This document shows positions 1 to 6,471 of a stretch of DNA of 9,639 nt, one piece after another. Location of the stretch: assembly GCA_001805565.1 (NCBI GenBank), contig MHGM01000022.1, positions 1 through 9,639 on the forward strand, written 5' to 3'. Position 1 is the stretch's first letter; every line of letters begins with the position of its first letter. This DNA is from Omnitrophica WOR_2 bacterium RIFCSPHIGHO2_01_FULL_52_10. GTDB taxonomy: Bacteria > Omnitrophota > Gorgyraeia > Zapsychrales > Zapsychraceae. Under the pieces are notes generated by a model. The model did not search any database and was not told the DNA's origin. It worked only from the letters and a program-made list of their open reading frames with translations. The translations under genes and the position numbers were made by a program.

Positions 1-1
1 T

Positions 2-58
2 CGCCAGATCAAAGAGTTGAGCAAGCGCTTCAAGGTTTCGCCCGCCGTGTTCATTTGA
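2..58 (+). CDS. C-terminal fragment of an unidentified protein
   Basis: An open frame enters from the left edge and ends at TGA (56-58), giving the last 18 residues, RQIKELSKRFKVSPAVFI. The pattern of a basic helix followed by a VSPAVF turn resembles the helix-turn-helix end of small Xre/HigA-type regulators or the end of ImmA/IrrE-like proteins. The piece is too short to assign. Support for a real gene end is the terminator hairpin that begins at the stop codon and the convergent arrangement with comM. Confidence 0.45.
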   Translation, partial: RQIKELSKRFKVSPAVFI

Positions 59-93
59 AAAAGGGACAGGCTAAAAGTAGCTTGTCCTTTTTT
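58..93. terminator. Bidirectional intrinsic terminator between convergent genes
   Basis: The arm at 59-72 (A-run then GGGACAGGCT) pairs with 79-93 (AGCTTGTCC then a run of six T). The stem is about 15 bp including two G-U pairs, with a short A-rich loop. The T-run on the plus strand and the A-run on the other side let it act in both directions. This fits its position between the plus-strand gene ending at 58 and comM, which ends at 98 on the minus strand. Confidence 0.8.
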
Positions 94-97
94 CAGT

Positions 98-1636
98 CTA
101 TCTGCACCAATTCCGTCTGTCCAAACTCCGGTACTGGATCGCCTCCGCGAGGTGTTCGCTCCGCAGTGCTTCTTCCCCGGCAAGATCGGCAATGGTCCGT
201 GAGATCTTGAGGATCTTGTCGTACCCCCGGGCCGAGAGGCCGAGTTCATCGATGGCCATTTTGAGGAGTTTCTTGCCTTCCTCATCCAGCGGACAACATT
301 GCTTGATCTGCCGGTGATTCATGTGCGCGTTGGCGTGAATATTTGTATCCCGAAATCGTTCTTGCTGAACTTTCCTGGCGCGAACGGTTCTTTCCCGGAT
401 CTGTGCAGATGTTTCCCCATGCGAGGTGTTGGAGAGCATTTCCGTGGAATGAAGCGCCGGGACTTCCAGATGAAGGTCGATGCGGTCCAAGAGCGGGCCG
501 GAGATCTTCGCCAGATATTTTTCGATCTGATGGGTGGAGCACGTGCATTTATGGCGGGGATCAGAAAGAAATCCGCAGCCACACGGGTTCATGGAAGCCG
601 CCAGCAGGAACCGGGACGGGAAGCGCAGTGTTTTGTTCGCGCGGGAGATGGTGACTTCGTGATCTTCCAGAGGCTGGCGCATGGCCTCCAGGACGTCGCG
701 GTTAAATTCGGGCAGTTCATCGAGAAATAGTACCCCATTGTGCGCTAAAGTTACTTCTCCCGGTCTGGGATGCGTGCCGCCGCCGACGATGGCCGGGGCG
801 GAGGTTGTGTGATGCGGGGAGCGAAACGGCCGGCTGCCCATCAGGCCGTTACTGGTCTTGAGTGTGCCGGCGATGGAATGGATCTTCGTCGTTTCCAGCG
901 CCTCTTCGGGCGTCATCCCCGGCAGAATTGTCGGGAATCTTTTGGCGAGCATGCTTTTCCCGCTTCCAGGCGGGCCTATGAGCAGAAAATTATGGTTTCC
1001 GGCCGCGGCGATCTCGAGGCCCCGCTTGACGAAGGATTGTCCTTTCACGTCGCTGAAATCAAGGTCGGAAGAAGAAGGCGGCGATAATAAAGTGTTTTTT
1101 ATGGATGTCACGGGTGAAATGGATCCGGGATTATTCAGGAAATCAATGACCTGATGAAGATTTTTGACCGGGTAAATGGGGACATGCTCGACTACGGCGG
1201 CCTCCGTGGCGTTCTCCTGGGGAACGATGAGCCCTTTAAAGGAACGGGAGGTCATGGAAAGGGCGATGGCCAATGCCCCTTTGGCGGGTTTGATATCGCC
1301 GTTAAGCGACAGTTCGCCCAGCAGGACATATTGTTCCAACCCTTCGCAGGAAATTTGTTCGCAGGCGGCCAGGATGCCCAGGGCGATGGCCAGATCAAAG
1401 GAAGGACCTTCCTTTTTGGTGTCGGCCGGGGAGAGGTTGATCGTAATCCGCCTGGGGCCGAATTTGTAGCCGCTATTTTTAATGGCGGAACGCACCCGTT
1501 CACGGCTTTCCTTGACGGCGTTGTCGGGCAGACCAACGATGATGGTCGAGGGCAGGCCGCGGCCGGCATCAACTTCAATGGTAACGGGATACGCCTCTAA
1601 TCCATTGATCCCGTAGCTATGGACTTTGGCTAACAT
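98..1636 (-). CDS. comM: ComM/YifB-family AAA+ ATPase (Mg-chelatase-like)
   Basis: The 512-residue protein has the usual length of the YifB/ComM family. Residues 1-170 form the Lon-protease-like N-terminal domain (GLPDNAVKESRERVRSA near 35-51, INLSPADTKKEGPSFDL near 66-82). The AAA+ core follows, with Walker A GPPGSGKS at 221-228 and Walker B LFLDE at 303-307. A probable zinc-binding cysteine set lies at C352, C354, C364 and C366 in the MNPCGCG region, and PLLDRIDL is at 381-388. In naturally competent bacteria ComM is a hexameric helicase that extends branch migration of incoming DNA during homologous recombination. It is widespread in non-competent species too, so competence should not be inferred. 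The start ATG (1634-1636) matches the family's MLAKVHS N-terminus but has no clear Shine-Dalgarno sequence; TTTAAAAATCC precedes it. It runs divergently from the DUF212 gene. Confidence 0.95.
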   Translation of the reverse strand: MLAKVHSYGINGLEAYPVTIEVDAGRGLPSTIIVGLPDNAVKESRERVRSAIKNSGYKFGPRRITINLSPADTKKEGPSFDLAIALGILAACEQISCEGLEQYVLLGELSLNGDIKPAKGALAIALSMTSRSFKGLIVPQENATEAAVVEHVPIYPVKNLHQVIDFLNNPGSISPVTSIKNTLLSPPSSSDLDFSDVKGQSFVKRGLEIAAAGNHNFLLIGPPGSGKSMLAKRFPTILPGMTPEEALETTKIHSIAGTLKTSNGLMGSRPFRSPHHTTSAPAIVGGGTHPRPGEVTLAHNGVLFLDELPEFNRDVLEAMRQPLEDHEVTISRANKTLRFPSRFLLAASMNPCGCGFLSDPRHKCTCSTHQIEKYLAKISGPLLDRIDLHLEVPALHSTEMLSNTSHGETSAQIRERTVRARKVQQERFRDTNIHANAHMNHRQIKQCCPLDEEGKKLLKMAIDELGLSARGYDKILKISRTIADLAGEEALRSEHLAEAIQYRSLDRRNWCR

Positions 1637-1649
1637 GGATTTTTAAATA

Positions 1650-1732
1650 GTGGTAAGTTGTCAGTGATAAGTCGTAAGCAAAAAAGACTTCAAATTTTTT
1701 TAGCTTACCACTTACGACTTATGACTTACGAC
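1650..1732. repeat. Inverted repeat built of degenerate heptamers (GTNNTAA type)
   Basis: The right arm (1703-1732), read on the minus strand, is four tandem 7-base units (GTCGTAA, GTCATAA, GTCGTAA, GTGGTAA) then GC. The left arm (1650-1679), read on the plus strand, is GTGGTAA, GTTGTCA, GTGATAA, GTCGTAA then GC. Arms pair imperfectly over about 30 bases. The inner GTAAGC/GCTTAC pair is extended by A6 (1680-1685) against T-run 1695-1701 around a small loop. It lies just upstream of comM on the minus strand and so would fall in its leader or promoter. No coding capacity is seen. Confidence 0.75.
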
Positions 1733-1791
1733 TGTAACGGGTTTTACTAGTATTACTGGGGGGGAATCGATAAGAATTAGGGGGAAAGACC

Positions 1792-1839
1792 TTGCTTTTT
1801 TGACCTTCGTGATTATAATAAAATTATCACAAAATCACG
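1792..1839 (+). promoter_or_regulatory. Candidate sigma70 promoter with overlapping inverted repeat
   Basis: A perfect -10 TATAAT is at 1814-1819, with a weak -35 TTGCTT at 1792-1797 (16-base spacer). Transcription would begin near 1826, about 60 bases before the DUF212 start. GTGAT at 1809-1813, directly before the -10, is complementary to ATCAC at 1826-1830 and again to AATCACG at 1833-1839. This gives a dyad around the -10 and start site that could be an operator or a leader hairpin. The -10 is convincing; the -35 and the operator idea are tentative. Confidence 0.5.
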
Positions 1840-1884
1840 GGGGCGTCAACTTTTTCCTTTCCTGCAGGAATTTACGCTATAGAT

Positions 1885-2328
1885 ATGCATTCCGTCCTTA
1901 ATAATAAAGTATTGGTCATTACCGCTATGGTGTGGGCCATCGCCCAAGGGGCTAAAGTCATTTTGGGTGTTATCCGCGAAAGGAGATTTAATTTTAAGTG
2001 GTTTATCGGCACCGGGGGCATGCCTTCCAGCCACGCCGCCGGAGCTACCGCCCTGGCAACGACCACTGGCCTGGAAACCGGGTTCGATTCCGTCCTCTTT
2101 GCCCTGGCGGTCGTCTTCGCCGTGGTCACCATGTTCGACGCCCAGGGAGTGCGCCGTTCGGCCGGCCAGCAGGCGGCCATTCTCAACCAGGTCATGGATG
2201 AAATGTACTGGAAGGGGAAAATCGGGACGGAACGTCTGATGGAGCTGATCGGGCATACCCCTTTACAGGTCATCATTGGCTCCATTTTCGGCTTTGTTTT
2301 GGCCTATCTGCTGTATTACAGGATGTAA
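1885..2328 (+). CDS. DUF212 / divergent PAP2-family membrane protein (YuiD-like)
   Basis: The 147-residue protein has the full length and signature blocks of the DUF212 family, described as related to acid phosphatase and vanadium haloperoxidase. These blocks are GMPSSHAA (45-52), FDAQGVRRSAGQQA (84-97) and a C-terminal IGHTPLQVIIGSIFG (122-136). Hydrophobic stretches near 9-30, 53-82 and 125-144 suggest three or four membrane segments. The SSH and downstream basic residues resemble part of the PAP2 phosphatase active site, so a lipid-phosphate substrate is plausible, but the family's reaction is not established to my knowledge. The ATG at 1885 has only a distant AGGA (1867-1870) as a possible ribosome binding site. 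It is the first gene of the plus-strand run and is 90 bases upstream of the L,D-transpeptidase. Confidence 0.9.
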   Translation: MHSVLNNKVLVITAMVWAIAQGAKVILGVIRERRFNFKWFIGTGGMPSSHAAGATALATTTGLETGFDSVLFALAVVFAVVTMFDAQGVRRSAGQQAAILNQVMDEMYWKGKIGTERLMELIGHTPLQVIIGSIFGFVLAYLLYYRM

Positions 2329-2353
2329 TGACGCAAAAATTTTGTATTATTAT

Positions 2354-2397
2354 CGTCAGCCACAGGCTCCTCCCCCTTGGGGGACCTACGGCTGACG
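2354..2397. repeat. Strong GC-rich hairpin between DUF212 and L,D-transpeptidase genes
   Basis: CGTCAGCC (2354-2361) pairs perfectly with GGCTGACG (2390-2397). Further in, AGG (2364-2366) pairs with CCT (2385-2387), and TCCCCC (2371-2376) pairs with GGGGGA (2379-2384) around a two-base TT turn. It ends at the ribosome binding site of the next gene and has no T-run on the plus strand. A classic terminator for the upstream gene is therefore unlikely. A REP-like element or leader structure fits better. Confidence 0.7.
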
Positions 2398-2418
2398 GGA
2401 GGAAGGAGACAGTTTATC

Positions 2419-3240
2419 ATGAATAAAAATGTCCTTATGATTGGCGGCGGTGTCGTGCTTGTTATCGCGATTTTGCTGTTATCCTGGCCAAAGTACCGAA
2501 CCGTTGTTTCCGATGAAGCGACGTCAACGGCGGAAGGAAAATCTGTGCAAGCGCTCTATGAAGAGGCGAACGCTTTGCGCAAGAGCGGGGATCTGGTCAA
2601 GGCCAAAGAGGTTTATCAACAGATATCGGGCCAATATGCGGATTTCAACAAGATTGAGGACGTCGAGAACCAGCTGGCGGACGTCAATATGAAGATCATC
2701 TTCTCGAACGCGCCGGTGGCGGAATCGACCGTCCATGAAGTAAAATCCGGCGACACCCTGGGGAAACTGGCCAGCCAGTACGGGACGACCGTCGAGTTGA
2801 TCAAGATCAGCAATAATCTTCAGAGCGATACGATCAGGCTGGGACAGAAGTTGCGCATCTGGCAGGGGCACTTCAATGTCTTTGTGGATAAATCCCAGAA
2901 CGTGCTTTTTTTGAAAAATGGCGATGAAGTCCTGAAAGTGTATAAGGTTTCCACGGGATCCAGTAACAGTACACCAGTCGGAAAATTTAAGATCACTTCC
3001 AAATTGATTGATCCAGTGTGGTTCAATAAGGGCATTGTCGTTCCATCGGACAGCCCCCAAAATGTCCTGGGAAGCCGATGGATGGGCTTTGACATGCCGG
3101 GTTATGGGATCCATGGCACCATCGAACCCGAAACGATCGGACAACAGGTGACCGCTGGCTGCGTGCGGATGCGCAATGCGGATGCGGAGGAGGTCTACAG
3201 TTTGCTTCCTTTGGGGACGGAAGTCGTTATTGTGGATTAG
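2419..3240 (+). CDS. Membrane-anchored LysM and YkuD-domain L,D-transpeptidase
   Basis: The 273-residue protein begins with a single hydrophobic anchor (about 5-22, no cleavage site seen). A helical TPR-like stretch follows (about 44-90), then a LysM peptidoglycan-binding domain (about 105-147, VKSGDTLGKLASQYG) and a C-terminal YkuD catalytic domain (about 150-273). The active-site motif is present as HG (232-233) and AGCVRM (246-251), with catalytic Cys248, His232 and Arg250. Such enzymes form 3-3 peptidoglycan cross-links or attach proteins to the stem peptide in the periplasm; which of these applies cannot be told here. The frame is open back to 2377, but the ATG at 2419 is chosen because GGAAGGAG (2401-2408) lies ahead of it and the earlier part would be encoded by the hairpin. 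It implies a peptidoglycan wall. Confidence 0.93.
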   Translation: MNKNVLMIGGGVVLVIAILLLSWPKYRTVVSDEATSTAEGKSVQALYEEANALRKSGDLVKAKEVYQQISGQYADFNKIEDVENQLADVNMKIIFSNAPVAESTVHEVKSGDTLGKLASQYGTTVELIKISNNLQSDTIRLGQKLRIWQGHFNVFVDKSQNVLFLKNGDEVLKVYKVSTGSSNSTPVGKFKITSKLIDPVWFNKGIVVPSDSPQNVLGSRWMGFDMPGYGIHGTIEPETIGQQVTAGCVRMRNADAEEVYSLLPLGTEVVIVD

Positions 3241-3248
3241 ATAAAATC

Positions 3249-3323
3249 AGAGGCAAAGAAGTAAGAGGCAAGAAGCAAAGAATAAATCCCTGCTTCTTGT
3301 CTCTTGGCATCTTTGCTTCTTAT
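3249..3323. repeat. Inverted repeat built of degenerate heptamers (AGAAGCA type)
   Basis: The left arm contains units such as AGAGGCA (3249-3255), AGAGGCA (3264-3270) and AGAAGCA (3271-3277). The right arm (3291-3323), read on the minus strand, has AGAAGCA, AGATGCC, AGAGACA and AGAAGCA. The inner 14 bases (3264-3277 with 3291-3304) pair with one G-U, then after a bubble GCAAAGA (3253-3259) pairs with TCTTTGC (3309-3315). It fills nearly all of the space between the L,D-transpeptidase stop and the accA ribosome binding site. It has no good T-run, so terminator function is doubtful. Confidence 0.7.
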
Positions 3324-3338
3324 TGTTAAAAGGAAGAG

Positions 3339-4298
3339 ATGAGCGCTTTAGAATTCGAAAAACCTATTTTTGAGCTTGAGTCCAAGATCAAGGAGCTGCA
3401 GGTATTCAGTGCGAGCAAGAAGATCGCCCTTGAGCCGGAACTGAAAAAATTGACGCAGAAGCTGGATAAAATGAAGCTGGATATTTACAACAATCTCACG
3501 CCCTGGCAGAGGATCCAGATCGCCCGCCATCCGGAACGTCCCTTCACGCTGGATTATATCCGTATGTTCACAAGCGATTTTGTCGAGCTGCACGGCGACC
3601 GGCAGTTTGCCGACGATATGGCCATCGTGGCCGGGTTCGCCCAGATCAATGGCGCCAAAGTTATGCTCATGGGGCATCAGAAAGGGCGCGACACCAAAGA
3701 GAACGTCCTGCGGAATTTCGGCTGCGCCCATCCGGAAGGGTACCGCAAGGCGATGCGGTTGATGAAGCTGGCCGAGAAATTCGCTTTGCCCATTGTTGTT
3801 TTGATCGACACGCCCGGCGCCTATCCCGGTGTCGGTGCCGAAGAACGGGGCCAGGCCCAGGCGATCGCCGAGAACCTGCGCGACATGGTCGAATTGAAAA
3901 CACCTATCGTTGCCACGATCATCGGCGAGGGGGGAAGCGGCGGCGCGTTAGGAATAGGGATCGCGGACCGGGTCTGTATTTTACAGCACGCTTATTATTC
4001 CGTCATCTCGCCGGAAGGTTGCGCCTCCATCCTCTGGCGTAACGCCATCAAGGCCCCTTTGGCCGCCGAAGCGCTCAAGATCACGGCGGAGAATTTGCGC
4101 GAATTCGGCGTTGTTGACCAGATTGTCCGCGAACCCCTCGGTGGGGCCCACCATGATCCCGTCAAAACGGCCGCCGACCTTAAAGACGTGGTCCTCAAGC
4201 ATATCAAGGAATTATCTTTGCTTTCCCGCGAAGAACTTGTCAAAGAGCGTTATAGCAAATTCCGCAAGATCGGGGCATTTCTCGAAACTCCGGCTTAA
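3339..4298 (+). CDS. accA: Acetyl-CoA carboxylase carboxyltransferase subunit alpha
   Basis: The 319-residue protein matches AccA over its whole length. The N-terminal helical region (FEKPIFELESKIKEL, 6-20; LTPWQRIQIARHPERP, 53-68) is followed by the crotonase-fold core. Core motifs are HGDRQFADD (85-93), GRDTKEN (116-122), IDTPGAYPGVGAEERGQ (156-172), GEGGSGGALGIG (196-207) and SVISPEGCASILWR (221-234). With AccD it forms the carboxyltransferase that moves the carboxyl group from biotin on AccB to acetyl-CoA, giving malonyl-CoA for fatty-acid synthesis in the cytoplasm. AccB, AccC and AccD are not in the window. AGGAAG (3331-3336) lies just before the ATG. The gene is 21 bases upstream of rlmN and probably co-transcribed with it. 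Confidence 0.97.
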   Translation: MSALEFEKPIFELESKIKELQVFSASKKIALEPELKKLTQKLDKMKLDIYNNLTPWQRIQIARHPERPFTLDYIRMFTSDFVELHGDRQFADDMAIVAGFAQINGAKVMLMGHQKGRDTKENVLRNFGCAHPEGYRKAMRLMKLAEKFALPIVVLIDTPGAYPGVGAEERGQAQAIAENLRDMVELKTPIVATIIGEGGSGGALGIGIADRVCILQHAYYSVISPEGCASILWRNAIKAPLAAEALKITAENLREFGVVDQIVREPLGGAHHDPVKTAADLKDVVLKHIKELSLLSREELVKERYSKFRKIGAFLETPA

Positions 4299-4319
4299 AT
4301 CCCTGGCGGAGCATCCGCG

Positions 4320-5384
4320 ATGACATCCAAACCCGACATCCGTGATCTGTCGCTCGATGAATTAACACAGCGCCTGGCTTCCCTGGGTGAGCAGTCTTAC
4401 CGTGCCGTGCAGATTTTCGAGTGGATTTATCAGAAAGGCGCGTGGTCGTTCGCTGCCATGAAGAATTTGCCGGGGGAATTACGGGAGCGGCTGAAGAATG
4501 ATTTTGCTCTAAGTCCGAATACCATTGCCAGGAAAGTCGTCTCCGAAGACAAAACAACCAAATTCCTTCTCGATCTGTCCGATCATGAAAAGGTCGAATG
4601 CGTGTTGATCCCCACCGCGGCGCGAACGACGGCGTGCATTTCAACGCAGGCCGGATGCAAGTTCGGCTGCCGGTTCTGCGCCAGCGGCATCGGCGGCTGG
4701 AAGAGGAATTTAACCTGCGCGGAGATCCTCACTCAGGTTTTGCAGGTTAAGGAAGAAGCCCTCAATCACAAACGGCCTTTGTCGAACATCGTTTTTATGG
4801 GCACCGGCGAGCCGCTCGACAATTTCGACAATTTGTTCAAGGCGATCCGGACCATCAATTCGGACAAGGGGATCGGCATCGGAGCCCGGCATATCACGAT
4901 CTCGACGGTGGGTTTAGTCCCGAAGATTAAAGAATTGGCGAAGCAAAACCTGCAAATTGAACTAGCCATTTCTTTGCACGGCTATGATAATGCGTCGCGT
5001 AATCTTTTGATGCCGGTCAACCGCAAATATCCATTCGACGAACTGATCGCGGCCTGCCGCGAATATTTTAAAGCGACGAAACGGCAGATCACTTTCGAAT
5101 ACATCCTCATCAAAGACGTGACCTGCACCGCAAAAGCCGTCCAAAGTCTTAAAAAAGCCTTCAAGGGAATTATCTGCAAGATGAACCTTATCCCCTATAA
5201 CCCCGTCTCAGAATTCGAGCATAAAACACCGTCAGGAAAAGAGATGATTGATTTCAGGGATCGCCTGGAAGAATGCGGCATCCACGCCACTATCCGCACT
5301 CCGAGAGGACGAGATGTCGGTGCTGCGTGTGGGCAACTGAGGCGTGAAATATCCAATATTATGCCGAAGGCGTACCCGAGCTAG
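4320..5384 (+). CDS. rlmN: Dual-specificity rRNA/tRNA (adenine-C2) methyltransferase RlmN
   Basis: This is a 354-residue radical-SAM enzyme with the full RlmN layout. The N-terminal RNA-binding helical domain includes SYRAVQIFEWIYQKG (26-40). The 4Fe-4S cluster motif is C113, C117 and C120 in AGCKFGCRFCASG, and MGTGEPLDN (160-168) is the SAM-contacting segment. The two catalytic cysteines of the family are present: C106 in TACISTQAGC, and the methyl-carrying C337 in GAACGQL. It would methylate C2 of A2503 in 23S rRNA, and A37 in some tRNAs in species where this is known. The latter suits its position near two tRNA genes, though the proximity may be chance. The start ATG follows accA closely; GGCGGA about 11 bases upstream is a modest ribosome binding site. 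Confidence 0.96.
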   Translation: MTSKPDIRDLSLDELTQRLASLGEQSYRAVQIFEWIYQKGAWSFAAMKNLPGELRERLKNDFALSPNTIARKVVSEDKTTKFLLDLSDHEKVECVLIPTAARTTACISTQAGCKFGCRFCASGIGGWKRNLTCAEILTQVLQVKEEALNHKRPLSNIVFMGTGEPLDNFDNLFKAIRTINSDKGIGIGARHITISTVGLVPKIKELAKQNLQIELAISLHGYDNASRNLLMPVNRKYPFDELIAACREYFKATKRQITFEYILIKDVTCTAKAVQSLKKAFKGIICKMNLIPYNPVSEFEHKTPSGKEMIDFRDRLEECGIHATIRTPRGRDVGAACGQLRREISNIMPKAYPS

Positions 5385-5428
5385 AGCGAGGGTGCAATTA
5401 CGGCATGAAGCGGCCGTCTAAGATTTAT

Positions 5429-5938
5429 CTATTTGTCCGCCGGTAACTTCTGCTGGATTTTTTCCATCAAGGACTGGAATTTGGGATTCTGGAGCAGATA
5501 TTGTGTCTTTTCGCTTTGCTGGATTTGTTTAGGGTCGTAGCTCATGATCGCGTTCATGAACGCGGGATCGGACAAGACGCCGCGGATCTCCGGGTCCTGC
5601 ATGATGTTCTGGATTTCGGCCATGATGGACGGATCGGATAAGAGGTTAGTTTGAATCTCCTGTGCCTGTCCCTTGAGCGCCGCGCTTGCCGTATCCCCCG
5701 TGGCTTGGAGCGCCGGCGTTGATTCCGCCGCGATACTTACGATCTCGGATTCAGCAACATTGACCTTGCCTAAATTGTCCGTCTCCAGCGTGTAAATCCC
5801 GTCGGTGAGTTGTAAAACGTTCCCTTTGATGACCGAGCCGTCTTTGAGCGTGATGACCTTTGCCGCTTGGGCGTGGGCGCAAAGCGCGAGGTTCGCGGCG
5901 GCGATAATGAGGAAGAGCGTGGAAAATATTTTTTTCAT
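5429..5938 (-). CDS. Small exported protein with STI1-like Asp-Pro repeats
   Basis: From the ATG at 5936-5938 this is a 169-residue protein. MKKIFSTLFLIIAAANLALC begins a clear Sec signal peptide, with cleavage likely after AHA (21-23) or AQA (23-25). Residues 27-70 look like a small beta-rich module (ITLKDGSVIKGNVLQL, then GKVNVAESEIVSI) of the kind seen in envelope proteins. Residues 100-165 carry spaced Asp-Pro motifs (DP at 102, 115, 124 and 135; NP at 151) inside amphipathic helices (IMAEIQNIM, FMNAIM, FQSLMEKI). These resemble STI1/DP2 domains of Hsp70 co-chaperones. The resemblance is by eye and function is unknown; binding of hydrophobic peptides in the periplasm is only a guess. The frame is open for ten more codons upstream, to a TTG at 5968, but the signal peptide decides for 5938. 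No Shine-Dalgarno is seen. It is convergent with rlmN. Confidence 0.8.
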   Translation of the reverse strand: MKKIFSTLFLIIAAANLALCAHAQAAKVITLKDGSVIKGNVLQLTDGIYTLETDNLGKVNVAESEIVSIAAESTPALQATGDTASAALKGQAQEIQTNLLSDPSIMAEIQNIMQDPEIRGVLSDPAFMNAIMSYDPKQIQQSEKTQYLLQNPKFQSLMEKIQQKLPADK

Positions 5939-6016
5939 ACGGTCATAATCTATCATAAGTTTTCGCAAATTGCATTAAATTGATTATTTGTATACGAAAC
6001 GGGCTATGTCGAAAGA

Positions 6017-6045
6017 TTGACAAGGCTGGGGGGCAATGATATATT
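6017..6045 (+). promoter_or_regulatory. Strong sigma70-type promoter of the tRNA-Ala unit
   Basis: A perfect -35 TTGACA (6017-6022) is separated by exactly 17 bases from -10 TATATT (6040-6045, five of six consensus bases). Transcription would start near 6052, leaving a leader of about 88 bases before mature tRNA-Ala at 6140. This is the best promoter in the window and may also drive tRNA-Leu and the kinase gene, since no comparable promoter is seen between them. Confidence 0.8.
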
Positions 6046-6050
6046 GAGGG

Positions 6051-6139
6051 GCAATTTTGGGGCTGCATGACTTCTCTGGATACTTAGTTGTAATCAATAC
6101 TGCCCCAAATTGTTCTTGCTATAGATTTAATGGTAATTT

Positions 6140-6144
<5 letters not shown>
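6051..6144 (+). ncRNA. tRNA-Ala leader with alternative pairing
   Basis: The middle segment GCCCCAAATTG (6102-6112) can pair with CAATTTTGGGGC (6052-6063, one bulged base). It can pair equally with AATTTGGGGC (6135-6144), which straddles the mature tRNA 5' end at 6140. The upstream element (AATTTTGGGGCTG, 6053-6065) also looks like a short duplication of the region around the tRNA start (AATTTGGGGCTG, 6135-6146). Complementarity is seen directly; any regulatory or processing role is inference. Confidence 0.4.
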
Positions 6145-6212
<68 letters not shown>

Positions 6213-6222
6213 TTCTTCTACG

Positions 6223-6255
6223 CCCCGCAACTAAACCCTTCGGGTTTGTTGGGGG
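6223..6255 (+). repeat. Hairpin downstream of tRNA-Ala
   Basis: CCCC (6223-6226), CAAC (6228-6231) and AAACCC (6233-6238) pair with GGGTTT (6242-6247), GTTG (6248-6251) and GGGG (6252-6255). This makes 14 bp with two single-base bulges and a TTC loop. It begins ten bases after the tRNA, where a terminator would lie, but no T-run follows. It may be a leaky terminator, a 3' trailer structure for processing, or a REP-like element. Confidence 0.6.
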
Positions 6256-6278
6256 CTTCGAAGGAATAAACCACATCC

Positions 6279-6313
6279 TTTGAGTTTCGTAGCTTGCTCC
6301 TACGAAGCTCAAA
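6279..6313. repeat. Near-perfect 14-bp hairpin between the tRNA genes
   Basis: TTTGAGTTTCGTAG (6279-6292) pairs with CTACGAAGCTCAAA (6300-6313) with a single G-U pair, around the 7-base loop CTTGCTC. It lies 25 bases upstream of tRNA-Leu. There is no T-run. The compact symmetrical form suggests a dispersed palindromic repeat or a co-transcript processing signal. Confidence 0.65.
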
Positions 6314-6338
6314 CGTGAAAACATTTGAGCGAAGTAGA

Positions 6339-6421
6339 GCCGAAGTGGCGGAATGGCAGACGCGGCGGTCTCAAAAACCGTTGTCCTCAAAGACATGTGG
6401 GTTCGACTCCCTCCTTCGGCA
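6339..6421 (+). tRNA. tRNA-Leu (anticodon CAA)
   Basis: The 83-base class II tRNA has acceptor GCCGAAG (6339-6345) pairing perfectly with CTTCGGC (6414-6420), and discriminator A at 6421. Anticodon stem GCGGT/ACCGT encloses loop CTCAAAA with anticodon CAA (6372-6374), reading UUG. A long variable arm TGTC/GACA (6382-6395) is typical of leucine tRNAs. The T stem GTGGG (6397-6401) against CCCTC (6409-6413) has one U-U mismatch. CCA is not encoded. Confidence 0.95.
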
Positions 6422-6471
6422 TTATTTCAGAATAAATTCTTTTCACGGCTGTCCCTTGCCCGATATTCTCC

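Noticed and set aside
299..730. Long open frames on the plus strand inside comM
   Set aside because: They are antisense to a full-length gene with intact family motifs, lack ribosome binding sites and give no recognisable protein.
1650..1732. CRISPR array suggested by regular repeats
   Set aside because: The units are 7 bases, contiguous and without spacers, so this is a tandem or palindromic repeat.
1809..1830. CRP/FNR-type operator (GTGA...TCAC)
   Set aside because: The half-sites are about 14 bases apart instead of the usual 6, so it does not match the known site.
2524..3144. 206-codon minus-strand open frame inside the L,D-transpeptidase gene
   Set aside because: It is a shadow of the plus-strand gene, whose LysM and HG/AGCVRM motifs are clear. 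The antisense product shows no domain.
5400..5417. Terminator between rlmN and the convergent exported-protein gene
   Set aside because: ACGGC/GCCGT gives only 5 bp with an 8-base loop and no T-run, too weak to call.
5876..5938. Lipoprotein signal (LALC) in the exported protein
   Set aside because: The residue before Cys20 is Leu, which does not fit the lipobox. AHA and AQA just after give ordinary signal peptidase I sites.
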